IMG/VR virus record: IMGVR_UViG_3300002835_000412
Span: 1 to 40,899 of that record
Strand: one strand, 5' to 3'
DNA length: 40,899 nt
Origin: a virus
Shown: positions 23,031-30,553 of the stretch, in pieces
Layout of the letters: each line of letters opens with the position of its first letter
Numbering within the stretch: the stretch's first letter is position 1
Position numbers and translations under genes: made by a program
The notes under the pieces: generated by a model
The model's database searches: none
Seen by the model: only the letters and a program-made list of their open reading frames with translations
What the model was told of the DNA's origin: nothing

Positions 23031-23266
23031 GCAGCGACCGCACCGAAATCCAAAGTCTCATGGCCCGCTGGCGAAAGAAAAACGGGCATCCAATGCCGAT
23101 TGAGATCGCACGGCTGCCAATCGAAAAGATCCGGAAGGCTGTGCGACTGACAGAAGCTGGAACAGTTGTTTGTGTTCCTCCTGGGCTTTCACTCGGTGAG
23201 GCGCGGACACCAATCGACATGACAGACGATTCGCTGATGGACTGGGACTATCACAAGGAGCACTGA
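23027..23266 (+). CDS. Small hypothetical protein
   Basis: 79 residues, ATGA overlap with the HNH gene. Basic start (MSSDRTEIQSLMARWRKKNG), then ARLPIEKIRKAVRL and an acidic end (MTDDSLMDWDYHKEH). No family recognised. The stop is followed after 1 base by the GTG of a tiny membrane protein whose AAGGAG lies within this gene. Confidence 0.55.
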   Translation: MSSDRTEIQSLMARWRKKNGHPMPIEIARLPIEKIRKAVRLTEAGTVVCVPPGLSLGEARTPIDMTDDSLMDWDYHKEH

Positions 23267-23267
23267 C

Positions 23268-23351
23268 GTGGATTTGTGCCTTGCTCTTTTGTGCGTTGTG
23301 CTGGCTGGAATTTTTGCAGCCGGTGCCATTGAAGCAAATATCTGGAAGTGA
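23268..23351 (+). CDS. 27-residue single-span membrane peptide
   Basis: GTG start with AAGGAG 7 bases upstream. It encodes DLCLALLCVVLAGIFAAGAI and then EANIWK: one hydrophobic helix with a short polar tail. The excellent ribosome-binding site and coupling to the upstream gene argue that it is real. Roles of such peptides vary (membrane modulators, toxins, regulators); none can be inferred here. Confidence 0.55.
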   Translation: MDLCLALLCVVLAGIFAAGAIEANIWK

Positions 23352-23364
23352 TGCGTTGCGTCAC

Positions 23365-23562
23365 AGAGGCGATGAACTGACGTCATCACGGTTACGCGCC
23401 CGGTGCGAATGAATCGCAGCCTCTTTGTTACTCCTGCGGACAGTCGCCAGAGGTCGGCGTTTTTACGGGTTACGCCGAGACTGTTCGCAGGTTTTTTCTC
23501 CCCCAGTGAGCGGCCTTCCAGTTGAGTGGATGGCCGTCGTAAGTGCCAAGGTCGCTCACTGG
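23365..23562 (+). ncRNA. Multi-hairpin structured region before an HNH/AP2 gene
   Basis: Ordered stems: AGAGGC (23365-23370) with GCCTCT (23419-23424), enclosing GATGA/TCATC (23371-23375, 23383-23387). Then CCTGCGGACAGTC (23433-23445) with GACTGTTCGCAGG (23479-23491), enclosing TCGGCGT/ACGCCGA, followed by six Ts. Then CCAGTGAGCGGCCTT (23503-23517) with AAGGTCGCTCACTGG (23548-23562). The T-run suggests a terminator at 23497; the rest suggests a structured leader or small RNA. Confidence 0.5.
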
Positions 23563-23586
23563 TTTCAACTAATGAAAGTCGGGCCA

Positions 23587-24198
23587 ATGGCAAAGGCATC
23601 AAGACAGTGTGTTGGATGCGGGGAGATGTTTTTTACCCCTCCGTCATCCAACAAAAGAGCATGTGGGAAAGCGGAGTGCATTAGTGTTTCACGTCGAATG
23701 ATGGGCAAAAGACACGGTGAATCATGCACAAGATTGCACAACATTTGGTGCGGAATGAAAGCACGAGGTGCCGGAACAAAGTCAAAGTTGGTAGTCAAAT
23801 ACTACAAGCATGTATCCGTGTGTGATGAATGGCAATCGTATGAGCCTTTCAGAGACTGGGCTCTAGCCAATGGGTACAGAGACGATCTTGAAATAGATCG
23901 AATAGACGTGACTGGTGATTACTGTCCATCGAATTGTCGGTGGGCTACCAGAACACAGCAGATGATGAACACACGAACGCGAACGGTTAAGAACAAAACG
24001 TCGCGATACAAGGGTGTTCAATACATGCCACATTGCAAGAAAAAGTGGAGAGCTATTGCGACCGTAAACAAGAAACCGTTTCACATTGGTCTTTTCGAAA
24101 CTGAAGAAGAAGCCGCAAAGGCATACGACAATTTTGTCATTCAGCGTCATGGTGAGTTTTGCAATCCTAATTTCAAACATGGAGGTGTGTCATTTTAG
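23587..24198 (+). CDS. HNH/AP2-type homing endonuclease
   Basis: 203 residues from ATG 23587 (ATG 23572 possible). The N-terminal zinc-binding segment (CVGCGEMFF, CGKAEC) is followed by an HNH-like core around residue 100 (LEIDRIDVTGDYCPSNCRWAT) and a C-terminal AP2-like DNA-binding part (KTSRYKGVQYMPHCKKKWRA, IGLFETEEEAAKAYD). This is the standard architecture of free-standing phage homing endonucleases. Its base use is AT-richer than its neighbours, consistent with a mobile gene. Its last codons overlap the csrA ribosome-binding site and start. Confidence 0.8.
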   Translation: MAKASRQCVGCGEMFFTPPSSNKRACGKAECISVSRRMMGKRHGESCTRLHNIWCGMKARGAGTKSKLVVKYYKHVSVCDEWQSYEPFRDWALANGYRDDLEIDRIDVTGDYCPSNCRWATRTQQMMNTRTRTVKNKTSRYKGVQYMPHCKKKWRAIATVNKKPFHIGLFETEEEAAKAYDNFVIQRHGEFCNPNFKHGGVSF

Positions 24199-24371
24199 TG
24201 CTCAGCCGGAAAACTGAAGAAGACATTCTGATCGGTGATTCAGTCGTTGTGAAAATTGTGGAGATCCGAGGCGACAAAGTTCGCATTGGAATCGAAGCGC
24301 CAAAGGATGTTCCCGTTCATCGCAGAGAAATTGCGGAGGCGATTGCGAGAGATGGCAAAAAGAAACTCTAA
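24192..24371 (+). CDS. csrA: CsrA-family RNA-binding regulator
   Basis: From an ATT codon at 24192 the protein begins MLVLSRK, the canonical CsrA N-terminus, and continues IGDSVVVKIVEIRGDKVRIG and EAPKDVPVHRREIAEAI: 59 residues with the strand-1 Leu/Arg and the VHR Arg that bind GGA in RNA. GGAGG lies 6 bases before the ATT. The usual alternative start, GTG at 24198, would lose two residues of strand 1. CsrA dimers block or alter translation of GGA-hairpin mRNAs; here it could redirect host metabolism or regulate phage mRNAs. Confidence 0.88.
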   Translation: MLVLSRKTEEDILIGDSVVVKIVEIRGDKVRIGIEAPKDVPVHRREIAEAIARDGKKKL

Positions 24372-24540
24372 GCGGATGCACATGCCAACGGGACACAAGC
24401 CACTGACACCAGATCCAACGTTAGAAGAGATCTGGGGACCGGGCGGACTGGCAGAACAAGAACGCATGAAGCGACCAGCAAACGAAAGGTATCAGCGTGA
24501 TCTCACGGAGCAAGTACGGCGCAAAAAAAACAGTCGTTGA
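24352..24540 (+). CDS. Small basic hypothetical protein
   Basis: 62 residues from ATG 24352, overlapping the csrA 3' end. Very basic ends (AKRNSKRMH and TEQVRRKKNSR) flank PLTPDPTLEEIWGPGGLAEQER. No family recognised. It overlaps the next gene by 44 bases. GGAGG is about 12 bases upstream, rather far. Confidence 0.45.
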   Translation: MAKRNSKRMHMPTGHKPLTPDPTLEEIWGPGGLAEQERMKRPANERYQRDLTEQVRRKKNSR

Positions 24541-24841
24541 CGGGATCACGTTTGACTCACAGGCCGAAGCGACACGGTACGGCGTTTTGAAAGTGATTCA
24601 GGCGTCTGGGCTGATAACAGGATTGCGCCTGCAGGTTCCGTATCAGATCACAGTTAACGGAAAGAAGGTCTGCCGATATGTGGCGGACTTCGTCTACATC
24701 GAGAATGGCAAAGAGGTTGTTGAAGACGTGAAAGGCATGAAAACGCCAGTCTACAACCTGAAGAAAAAATTGATGGAAGCAGTGTTTGGTGTGGTGATTT
24801 TTGAGAGTGGATTGAGGAAGAAAAAGAAGAGGAAGAAATGA
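24497..24841 (+). CDS. DUF1064-type PD-(D/E)xK nuclease
   Basis: 114 residues, GTG start with AAAGG upstream. It begins SRSKYGAKKTVVDGITFDSQ, then AEATRY, YVADFVYIENG and VVEDVKGMKTPVYNLKKK: the order typical of DUF1064 phage proteins, with a D...ExK-like core (ADF, VEDVKG). Such small nucleases are thought to act in recombination or replication intermediates. It ends in a Lys-rich tail and overlaps the ATPase gene (ATGA). Confidence 0.8.
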   Translation: MISRSKYGAKKTVVDGITFDSQAEATRYGVLKVIQASGLITGLRLQVPYQITVNGKKVCRYVADFVYIENGKEVVEDVKGMKTPVYNLKKKLMEAVFGVVIFESGLRKKKKRKK

Positions 24842-25563
24842 AGATCCTAAGCGGAAAAACAAAGGCTCCAAGAAAGTGCATGCTGTACGGGACGCATGGC
24901 ATTGGGAAAAGCACATGGGCGGCGGGTGCTCCCGGTGCTGTGATCGTAAATCTTGAAGATGGACTGAACAACATTGACTGCCAACGAACTCCGCATCTGA
25001 CAACGTTTGGTCAGGTGATGGAGGCGCTGTTGTGGATCGGAACACAGAAGCATGAGTTCTTTACTGTGGTCATCGACTCAATGGACTGGCTGGAGTCTCT
25101 CATCCATCACGAGGTGGCAACAGCGGCCGGAAAGGATTCCATTGCGGACATCGGTTATGGAGCTGGCTACAAGCAAGCTTTGCGATATTGGGACAAGGTT
25201 ATGCTGGCCTTAGAGCATTGCCGAAGCGAACGCAACATGGCAATCGTGTTGCTCGCTCATGCTCAGGTCAAACGTTTTGAGAGCCCCGACCAAGACAGTT
25301 ACGACCGCTATCAGCCTGCGATGCACGACGCGGCAAGTGCTATGTGGGCTGAATGGACAGATGAATTGTTGTTCGCCTCCTATCGCGTTGCGGTCCGCAA
25401 AGAGGATCAGGGATTCAATCGAGAGCGAAACGTTGCCATTGATCTCAATGAGCGATACGTGCGAACGCAGGAAACGGCAGCAGTCAGGGCAAAGAACCGA
25501 TTGGCGATGCCTCCGGAAATTGAATTTAGTTGGGCGGCTTATCAGAGCTATTGGCCTAAGTGA
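24838..25563 (+). CDS. RecA-like ATPase (AAA_24/Sak4-type)
   Basis: 241 residues. Walker A near residue 18 (YGTHGIGKSTWA), Walker B-like VVIDSMDWLE near 80, then IVLLAHAQVKRFESPD near 140, a sensor-like segment. The size and motifs fit phage nucleotide-binding proteins of the AAA_24 group, which includes Sak4-type single-strand annealing recombinases. The next gene encodes a DUF669 protein, a common ssDNA-binding partner, and the previous one a nuclease, making a recombination module. Confidence 0.82.
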   Translation: MKILSGKTKAPRKCMLYGTHGIGKSTWAAGAPGAVIVNLEDGLNNIDCQRTPHLTTFGQVMEALLWIGTQKHEFFTVVIDSMDWLESLIHHEVATAAGKDSIADIGYGAGYKQALRYWDKVMLALEHCRSERNMAIVLLAHAQVKRFESPDQDSYDRYQPAMHDAASAMWAEWTDELLFASYRVAVRKEDQGFNRERNVAIDLNERYVRTQETAAVRAKNRLAMPPEIEFSWAAYQSYWPK

Positions 25564-25618
25564 TCACAGTTTGTGAGTGGTGTTTGAGTTTCATTTTTTT
25601 TGAGTGGAGAAGTGCGTT

Positions 25619-26095
25619 ATGGCAAATCTTGGTGACCTGAATTTGAAGGACGTTAAAGCAAATGACTTTCAAGTGATTGAGCCAGGGGAATATCCGGCAG
25701 TGATCACGAAGTCAGAAATGAAGCCGACGAAGGACGGCAGCGGACAGAGGTTGAATTTGACGCTGCAGATTCTTTCTGGCAAGTATCAAAACCGAACGCT
25801 GTTCGATGGCTTGAACGTCAAAAATAAGTCACAGCAAGCGGAACAGATTGGTCGGTCGCAACTGAAGGCCGTCTGCGTTGCTGTCAACGTTCCCGACCCG
25901 AAAGTCAGCGAGGAACTGCACAACAAACCGCTGATGATCAAAGTGGCTGTTGGCAAGGATCAGAACGGCAATCCTCGGAACGAGATTAAGGGCTACAAGG
26001 CTCGTTTGCCACAGCAAGCCGCCCCGCAACAGCCAGCGGCCAATCTTGTAGAGCAGGCATTTGAAGAAGCCGCGCCAGCAAAATCGCCCTGGTAG
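25619..26095 (+). CDS. DUF669 family ssDNA-binding-like protein
   Basis: 158 residues from ATG 25619 (GGAGAAG upstream). Beginning NLGDLNLKDVKAND, it has the DUF669 pattern EPGEYPAVITKSEMKPTKDG, LNLTLQILSGKYQNRTLF and the C-terminal NEIKGYKARLPQQ, ending in an acidic tail with the last residues PW, as in SSB-like proteins. DUF669 proteins are regarded as OB-fold ssDNA binders and are usually next to AAA_24 ATPases, as here. A terminator follows. Confidence 0.8.
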   Translation: MANLGDLNLKDVKANDFQVIEPGEYPAVITKSEMKPTKDGSGQRLNLTLQILSGKYQNRTLFDGLNVKNKSQQAEQIGRSQLKAVCVAVNVPDPKVSEELHNKPLMIKVAVGKDQNGNPRNEIKGYKARLPQQAAPQQPAANLVEQAFEEAAPAKSPW

Positions 26096-26113
26096 TCTGT
26101 CGTTTTCGCACGA

Positions 26114-26139
26114 AGCCCGGTCGATGGCCGGGCTGTTTT
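26114..26139 (+). terminator. Intrinsic terminator
   Basis: AGCCCGG (26114-26120) with CCGGGCT (26128-26134), loop TCGATGG, followed by GTTTTT. GC-rich stem plus T-run after the DUF669 gene. Confidence 0.75.
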
Positions 26140-26154
26140 TATCGAGGTTTTGCG

Positions 26155-26649
26155 ATGGGTTTTGTCACCGACGTGGAACAGTGGGCTGATCGTGTAATTG
26201 CCGATCCGCAATGGACCGCAGATTGTCTTCAGCGGCTTTATCGCTTTGGCGGTCAGCATCCAGAAAGCACAGTGCTGCGGCATTCGGTCCACGTTTGGCA
26301 TCTCTGCAAAGACCTGTCACCGCAGGAACAGATTTGGGCGTTGGTCCACGATGCTCACGAAATTTTGAGCGGTGAAATTCCTCGTGAGTTCAAGTGTGAA
26401 TTCACCCGGAAGAAGCAGGAAGAAGCCGACGCGATTTTGAAAACGAAGCTCGGTCTGAAATGGATCGACACAACAAGAGTTCACACGGCTGACATCTTGC
26501 ATGGTGCACAGGAGTTTGCATCGCTCAACAAGTATTTGGCCGGTCAGTTGAACTCAACAAAATTTGCCTCCGAGAACTATTGCTGCGCGTGGTACGCAGC
26601 TCCAGCGGAATTTGTTTACCAGTTTGAAAGATTGAAAGCAGAAATATGA
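26155..26649 (+). CDS. HD-domain phosphohydrolase
   Basis: 164 residues, GAGG upstream of ATG. Motifs: RHSVHVWHLC near residue 43, ALVHDAHEILSGEIPREFK near 62 (the HD pair), and THVADIL-like TRVHTADILHG near 117. This resembles small HD nucleotidases of the YfbR/HDDC2 type, which dephosphorylate deoxynucleoside monophosphates and would shape the nucleotide pool during replication. It is coupled by ATGA to the coiled-coil gene. Confidence 0.78.
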   Translation: MGFVTDVEQWADRVIADPQWTADCLQRLYRFGGQHPESTVLRHSVHVWHLCKDLSPQEQIWALVHDAHEILSGEIPREFKCEFTRKKQEEADAILKTKLGLKWIDTTRVHTADILHGAQEFASLNKYLAGQLNSTKFASENYCCAWYAAPAEFVYQFERLKAEI

Positions 26650-27569
26650 ACGTCATTGAATCACAACCGCAGTCATTGACTGAGCAGGCGTTGATTGCCC
26701 TGCAATCGTTTGAGCCGATGGTTGATCAGGTTTTGAGCTATGCCAACCTGACCGTAGCTGAGGACGGTATCGGCAAAGTCGAAGAAGCTCACAAGGCAGT
26801 CAAGCGGCTGCGAATTGACCTGGACAAGAAACGCAAGGAACTGAACGAAGGGGCTTTGTCTTATCAGCGGACAGTGAATGACACTGCAAAAAAACTAACC
26901 GCACGAATCTCCGCAGTTGAATCCCGTTTGGAAGGCGAACGCGAAACGTTTGAAGAAGCCAAACGCAAAGAGAAAGCCGCAAAGGACGCAGAGAAGGCAG
27001 CGGTTCTTAATGAGCGAGTGAAGCGATTGACAGAGGCCGGTGTTGTCGTGAGCGATGTGCAGACCATTGGCGCGATGGATGCCACCGACTTTGAGTTTTA
27101 CTTTGCGCGGGAAAGCCGGATCGCTGAAGAGGCAAAAGCTGAACTGAAGCGGCAGGCAGAGGAACTGGCGTTGCGTCAGGAAGAGTTGCGAATTCAGCGA
27201 CAGCAACAGGACGCGGAGCGAGCTGCGGAAATTGAAAAGATTCGCATTGAACGCGAAGCGATGGAAGCTGAACGGGCTGAGATGAGACGTCAGCAGGAAG
27301 CCATTAACCGCCACAACGAAGAACTGCGAGCCAAGGCAGAAGCCGAAGCGGCTGAGAAACGACGTCAGGAACGTGAAGCGGAAGAGGCCCTGAAGTTGGC
27401 TCTTGCTGCTCCGGAGCTGGAAAAGTTGCAGACAGTTTTGCGGGCAATGAATGAAGCCATGATCGGCAAGGTTATTGAAGTCGGAGAGCCGTCATGGAAA
27501 GACGAGTTGCGCGATAGTTTTCGTGGGTTTGCTGAAACGATGCGTTTGGTTGTTCGTCAGAGTGTTTGA
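26646..27569 (+). CDS. Long coiled-coil protein
   Basis: 307 residues dominated by heptads (about 55-260), rich in Glu, Arg, Ala and Gln (AEIEKIRIEREAMEAERAEM). N-terminal helices contain KAVKRLRIDLDKKRKELNEG, resembling DUF1351-type phage proteins linked to recombination and replication. The C-terminal 50 residues (WKDELRDSFRGFAETMRLVV) are less repetitive. Probably an accessory structural partner for the ATPase/ssDNA-binding pair. Confidence 0.65.
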   Translation: MNVIESQPQSLTEQALIALQSFEPMVDQVLSYANLTVAEDGIGKVEEAHKAVKRLRIDLDKKRKELNEGALSYQRTVNDTAKKLTARISAVESRLEGERETFEEAKRKEKAAKDAEKAAVLNERVKRLTEAGVVVSDVQTIGAMDATDFEFYFARESRIAEEAKAELKRQAEELALRQEELRIQRQQQDAERAAEIEKIRIEREAMEAERAEMRRQQEAINRHNEELRAKAEAEAAEKRRQEREAEEALKLALAAPELEKLQTVLRAMNEAMIGKVIEVGEPSWKDELRDSFRGFAETMRLVVRQSV

Positions 27570-27588
27570 TTCTTGAAAGGCATTGACC

Positions 27589-28122
27589 GTGGAAAAGCCA
27601 ATTCAAATCGGAGCTGCGTTTTATGGCGTCGAAGGATTCATAAGGAGAGGCGATAAAAAGCTGATTGATAAACGCAAATACGCTGTTTTTCAGTGCGGCT
27701 GTTCGAAGCGATTTATTTGCAAAATTAAACACATCAACAACGGCAACACAAAAAGCTGTGGCTGCCACAACGACCGTGCCAGAGCAGAACGCGGAAGGGC
27801 TCAGTTAACGACACACGGAATGACACGGACTCGCGAGTTCAGAAGCTGGGAGGGCATGCAGCAGCGTTGCTACAACAAAAACGCAAATGGGTATGAGCGT
27901 TGGGGAGGTGCTGGTGTAACTGTTTGCGATCGATGGCGGGAAAGCTTTCAGAATTTTTTAAATGACATGGGTCCGCGACCACCCAAAACATCGCTCGACA
28001 GAATTGACCCGTTTGGGAACTACGAACCGTCGAATTGCAGATGGGCTGACGCTTCAACACAGAACAGAAACATTAGGAAGAACAAGAAGCATGAAACCGA
28101 GATGGTATCAAACGGCTGCTAA
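27589..28122 (+). CDS. HNH-type homing endonuclease (zinc-ribbon N-terminus)
   Basis: 177 residues from GTG 27589 with AAAGG upstream. The N-terminal domain has a four-Cys ribbon (QCGCSKRF, SCGC). The C-terminal domain has the homing-nuclease signature: YERWGGAGVTVCDRW, SLDRIDPFGNYEPSNCRWAD. The last 32 bases overlap the helicase gene, so it sits exactly at the helicase 5' end. It is closely similar in plan to the gene at 29799-30332. Confidence 0.75.
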   Translation: MEKPIQIGAAFYGVEGFIRRGDKKLIDKRKYAVFQCGCSKRFICKIKHINNGNTKSCGCHNDRARAERGRAQLTTHGMTRTREFRSWEGMQQRCYNKNANGYERWGGAGVTVCDRWRESFQNFLNDMGPRPPKTSLDRIDPFGNYEPSNCRWADASTQNRNIRKNKKHETEMVSNGC

Positions 28123-29788
28123 TGCTGCCGTGTGGCACTATATGGCAAACAACGATGGTAACTGCATCGTTGTTTTGCCAACGGGTGCAGGGAAAAGCCT
28201 TCTTGCAGCCATGCTGATTGAGCAGGCTATTAAGTTTAATGGCCGCGTTGTGATTCTCGCACATCGCAAAGAGTTGCTTGAACAAAATGCTGAGGAGATT
28301 CGCGGATTGATTTCGGGTGTAGATGTTGGAATTTACTCAGCAGGTTTGAAAAGCAGAAATGTAACAAGCACTGTGATCGTTGGAGGAATCCAATCGATTT
28401 ACAGGAAAGCAAACGAACTCGGTGACCGCCATTTAATCATTGTTGACGAATGCCATCTTTGCTCAGAGAACGATGAGTCAATGTATGGTCAATTCATCCG
28501 CGACATGAAGATAAACAATCCTCGTCTTCGCATCGTTGGAATGAGCGCCACGCCGTTCCGTACTGGTGAAGGGCCGTTATGTGGCCGTCATCGTCTGTTC
28601 CAGCGGATCGTCTATGAGGCACAGACTGGGCGATTGATTGAAGAGGGTTTTCTTTGCCCGATTACGAACAAACCTGCAGACGCTGAAGTCAACACTGAAG
28701 GCATTAAGCTGCGAGGCGGGGAGTTTATCGAATCGGAAATGCAGGCCGTGTTTGTCGACAATGTTGTCGCTGCTTGCCTTGAAACAATCGAAAAGTGCAA
28801 CGATCGAAAGTCGATCCTGATTTTTGCCTCTGGAGTTAGACACGCTGAAGACGTCGCGGCATTCATCGAAAAGACGACGGGCGACCGGGTTGGCCTTGTC
28901 ACTGGCGATACGTTGGCAATTGAACGGGCCGGATTGTTGGCCGCGTTCAAATCTCAGGAGCTTCGCTGGTTGGTCAACTGCGACGTTTTGACGACTGGCT
29001 TCAATGCGAAGTGTGTTGACGCGATCGCAATTATGCGGGCGACAATGTCCCCTGGGCTGTTCTGCCAGATGGTTGGGCGTGGGCTCCGGTTGCATCCGTC
29101 AAAGGTCAATACGCTGATTTTGGATTTTGGCGAAAACATTAAGCGACACGGAAGCATTGACGACGCGAGCTTTGGCCGCGCGTCGGAAGCAAAACGCGGA
29201 CAGGCGGCACGAGCTGCGTTGAACGGACGCGGAAAACCTTGTCCAGCCTGCGGGATCGATGTTGCTGCCAACACTCGTGAATGCGAATGCGGCTATTTGT
29301 TTCCAGTCAATGTCGAGGGAACTGCAGATGGATCTTCGCAACTGACGGGCCAGATTCCGCCGGAAATTTGGACTGTGGTGTCCTGCGGTTGGGGCAAACA
29401 TATCAAGCGAGGCGACAACGAAGCCCCGCCGACTCTGCGGATTGATTATGAGTGCAGACTGGTTGAGAGCGAAGGGGGTTTACTTACCACGAAGATATCA
29501 GAGTGGGTCTGCCTAAGTCACCCTCCCGGATTTGCGAGACTGAAAGCTCAGGGCTGGTGGCAAAACAGATCCATAGCACAGGTGCCAGATTCTGTAGAGG
29601 AAGCATTGTCTCTTCTCAACCGTGGTGCATGTCGAATGGCTTCACAAATAACAACGATAAAAGACGGAAAATATTTTCGAATTCAATCATGTGAATTCGT
29701 TGATGAGATCCCAACGGAGTGGGAGGAAGAAATTGAGGAAGAATCGTTCGGTGAATTTTCAGGCGTCGGAGATGACGTGCCATTTTAG
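28091..29788 (+). CDS. SF2 DNA helicase with zinc ribbon
   Basis: 565 residues from ATG 28091. Helicase motifs in order: MKPRWYQTAA (Q-like), LPTGAGKSLLA (I), AHRKELLEQN (Ia), IIVDECH (II, DECH box), GMSATPFRTG (III), ILIFASGVRH (IV), TTGFNAKCVDA (V), QMVGRGLRLHP (VI). After these is a zinc ribbon (CPACG ... CECGYLF) near residue 385. Likely a replicative or recombination helicase. HNH-like genes abut both its ends. Confidence 0.92.
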   Translation: MKPRWYQTAANAAVWHYMANNDGNCIVVLPTGAGKSLLAAMLIEQAIKFNGRVVILAHRKELLEQNAEEIRGLISGVDVGIYSAGLKSRNVTSTVIVGGIQSIYRKANELGDRHLIIVDECHLCSENDESMYGQFIRDMKINNPRLRIVGMSATPFRTGEGPLCGRHRLFQRIVYEAQTGRLIEEGFLCPITNKPADAEVNTEGIKLRGGEFIESEMQAVFVDNVVAACLETIEKCNDRKSILIFASGVRHAEDVAAFIEKTTGDRVGLVTGDTLAIERAGLLAAFKSQELRWLVNCDVLTTGFNAKCVDAIAIMRATMSPGLFCQMVGRGLRLHPSKVNTLILDFGENIKRHGSIDDASFGRASEAKRGQAARAALNGRGKPCPACGIDVAANTRECECGYLFPVNVEGTADGSSQLTGQIPPEIWTVVSCGWGKHIKRGDNEAPPTLRIDYECRLVESEGGLLTTKISEWVCLSHPPGFARLKAQGWWQNRSIAQVPDSVEEALSLLNRGACRMASQITTIKDGKYFRIQSCEFVDEIPTEWEEEIEEESFGEFSGVGDDVPF

Positions 29789-29798
29789 GAGTTAAGTC

Positions 29799-30332
29799 GT
29801 GGCAACACCAAAAATGAAAACATATGAGGCTGGAACAATCTTCGGAAGGCTAACCGTCATAGGGGCTTCCGAGCCGAGGGTAACAAAGGATGGAAGAAAA
29901 CAAGCAATGAGCTTATGCCGTTGCGAGTGCGGTAAGGAAATCACAACTAGAAATGCTGAACTTCAAAGAGGAGGAAGCAAATCATGCGGTTGCCTTACAG
30001 TTGAAAAATCAAGGACAAGATTGCTGAAACATGGATTGAGTACATCGCTGACTGGTCGCTCTGTTCAAGCAGCGAACGCGCGGTGCAATAACAAAAAACA
30101 CGTCGCTTTCGAAAACTATGGTGGAAGAGGAATCAAAATAAATCCTGAATGGGTAAAGAACCCGCAGTTGCTCATTGATGAAATAGGGCCACGCCCATCA
30201 AGTGATTACACGCTCGACAGAATCAACAACGACGGAAATTATGAATCAGGAAACGTGAGATGGGCTACAAAATCTGAGCAGGCGAAAAACAAAAGGAGAT
30301 CACAAAAACAACTAAGCAATCAACGCGATTGA
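29799..30332 (+). CDS. HNH-type homing endonuclease, second copy type
   Basis: 177 residues, GTG start with AGGAG overlapping the helicase stop. N-terminal zinc ribbon (CRCECGKEITTRN, SCGC) and C-terminal homing nuclease signature (YGGRGIKINPEW, TLDRINNDGNYESGNVRWAT). It parallels the 27589 gene domain for domain, but sequence divergence suggests separate acquisition. Base use is AT-richer than the neighbours. Sited exactly after the helicase gene. Confidence 0.75.
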   Translation: MATPKMKTYEAGTIFGRLTVIGASEPRVTKDGRKQAMSLCRCECGKEITTRNAELQRGGSKSCGCLTVEKSRTRLLKHGLSTSLTGRSVQAANARCNNKKHVAFENYGGRGIKINPEWVKNPQLLIDEIGPRPSSDYTLDRINNDGNYESGNVRWATKSEQAKNKRRSQKQLSNQRD

Positions 30333-30345
30333 GTTTTTTAACCTG

Positions 30346-30549
30346 ATGAAACCGCTACCAACAAAAAACGCTGACTTGGAATTGATTGAGCACAACGGGG
30401 CCACATGCCTCCTGCGTTGCAAGTGCGGAAAAGAATGGTCGGTCAAAACGAAACGCTGGAAACACCGCACTATCAAGTCGTGCGGATGTGAACGAAGACG
30501 AATCCACGAATCAATAGTTCAGCGGGCGTTCTGGAGTAGAGGGAATTGA
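30346..30549 (+). CDS. Zinc-ribbon remnant or truncated homing nuclease
   Basis: 67 residues. The core CLLRCKCGKEWSVKTKRW and SCGCERRR matches the N-terminal zinc ribbon of the two homing nucleases but lacks the HNH/AP2 part. It may be a degraded homing endonuclease, or a free-standing DNA-binding module. It starts 13 bases after the 29799 gene ends. Confidence 0.5.
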   Translation: MKPLPTKNADLELIEHNGATCLLRCKCGKEWSVKTKRWKHRTIKSCGCERRRIHESIVQRAFWSRGN

Positions 30550-30553
30550 AGCG

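Noticed and set aside
23365-24198. IscB/omega-RNA (HEARO) system or group I intron
   Set aside because: The protein is about 200 residues with HNH and AP2 parts and no RuvC; no interrupted exon or intron core is recognisable.
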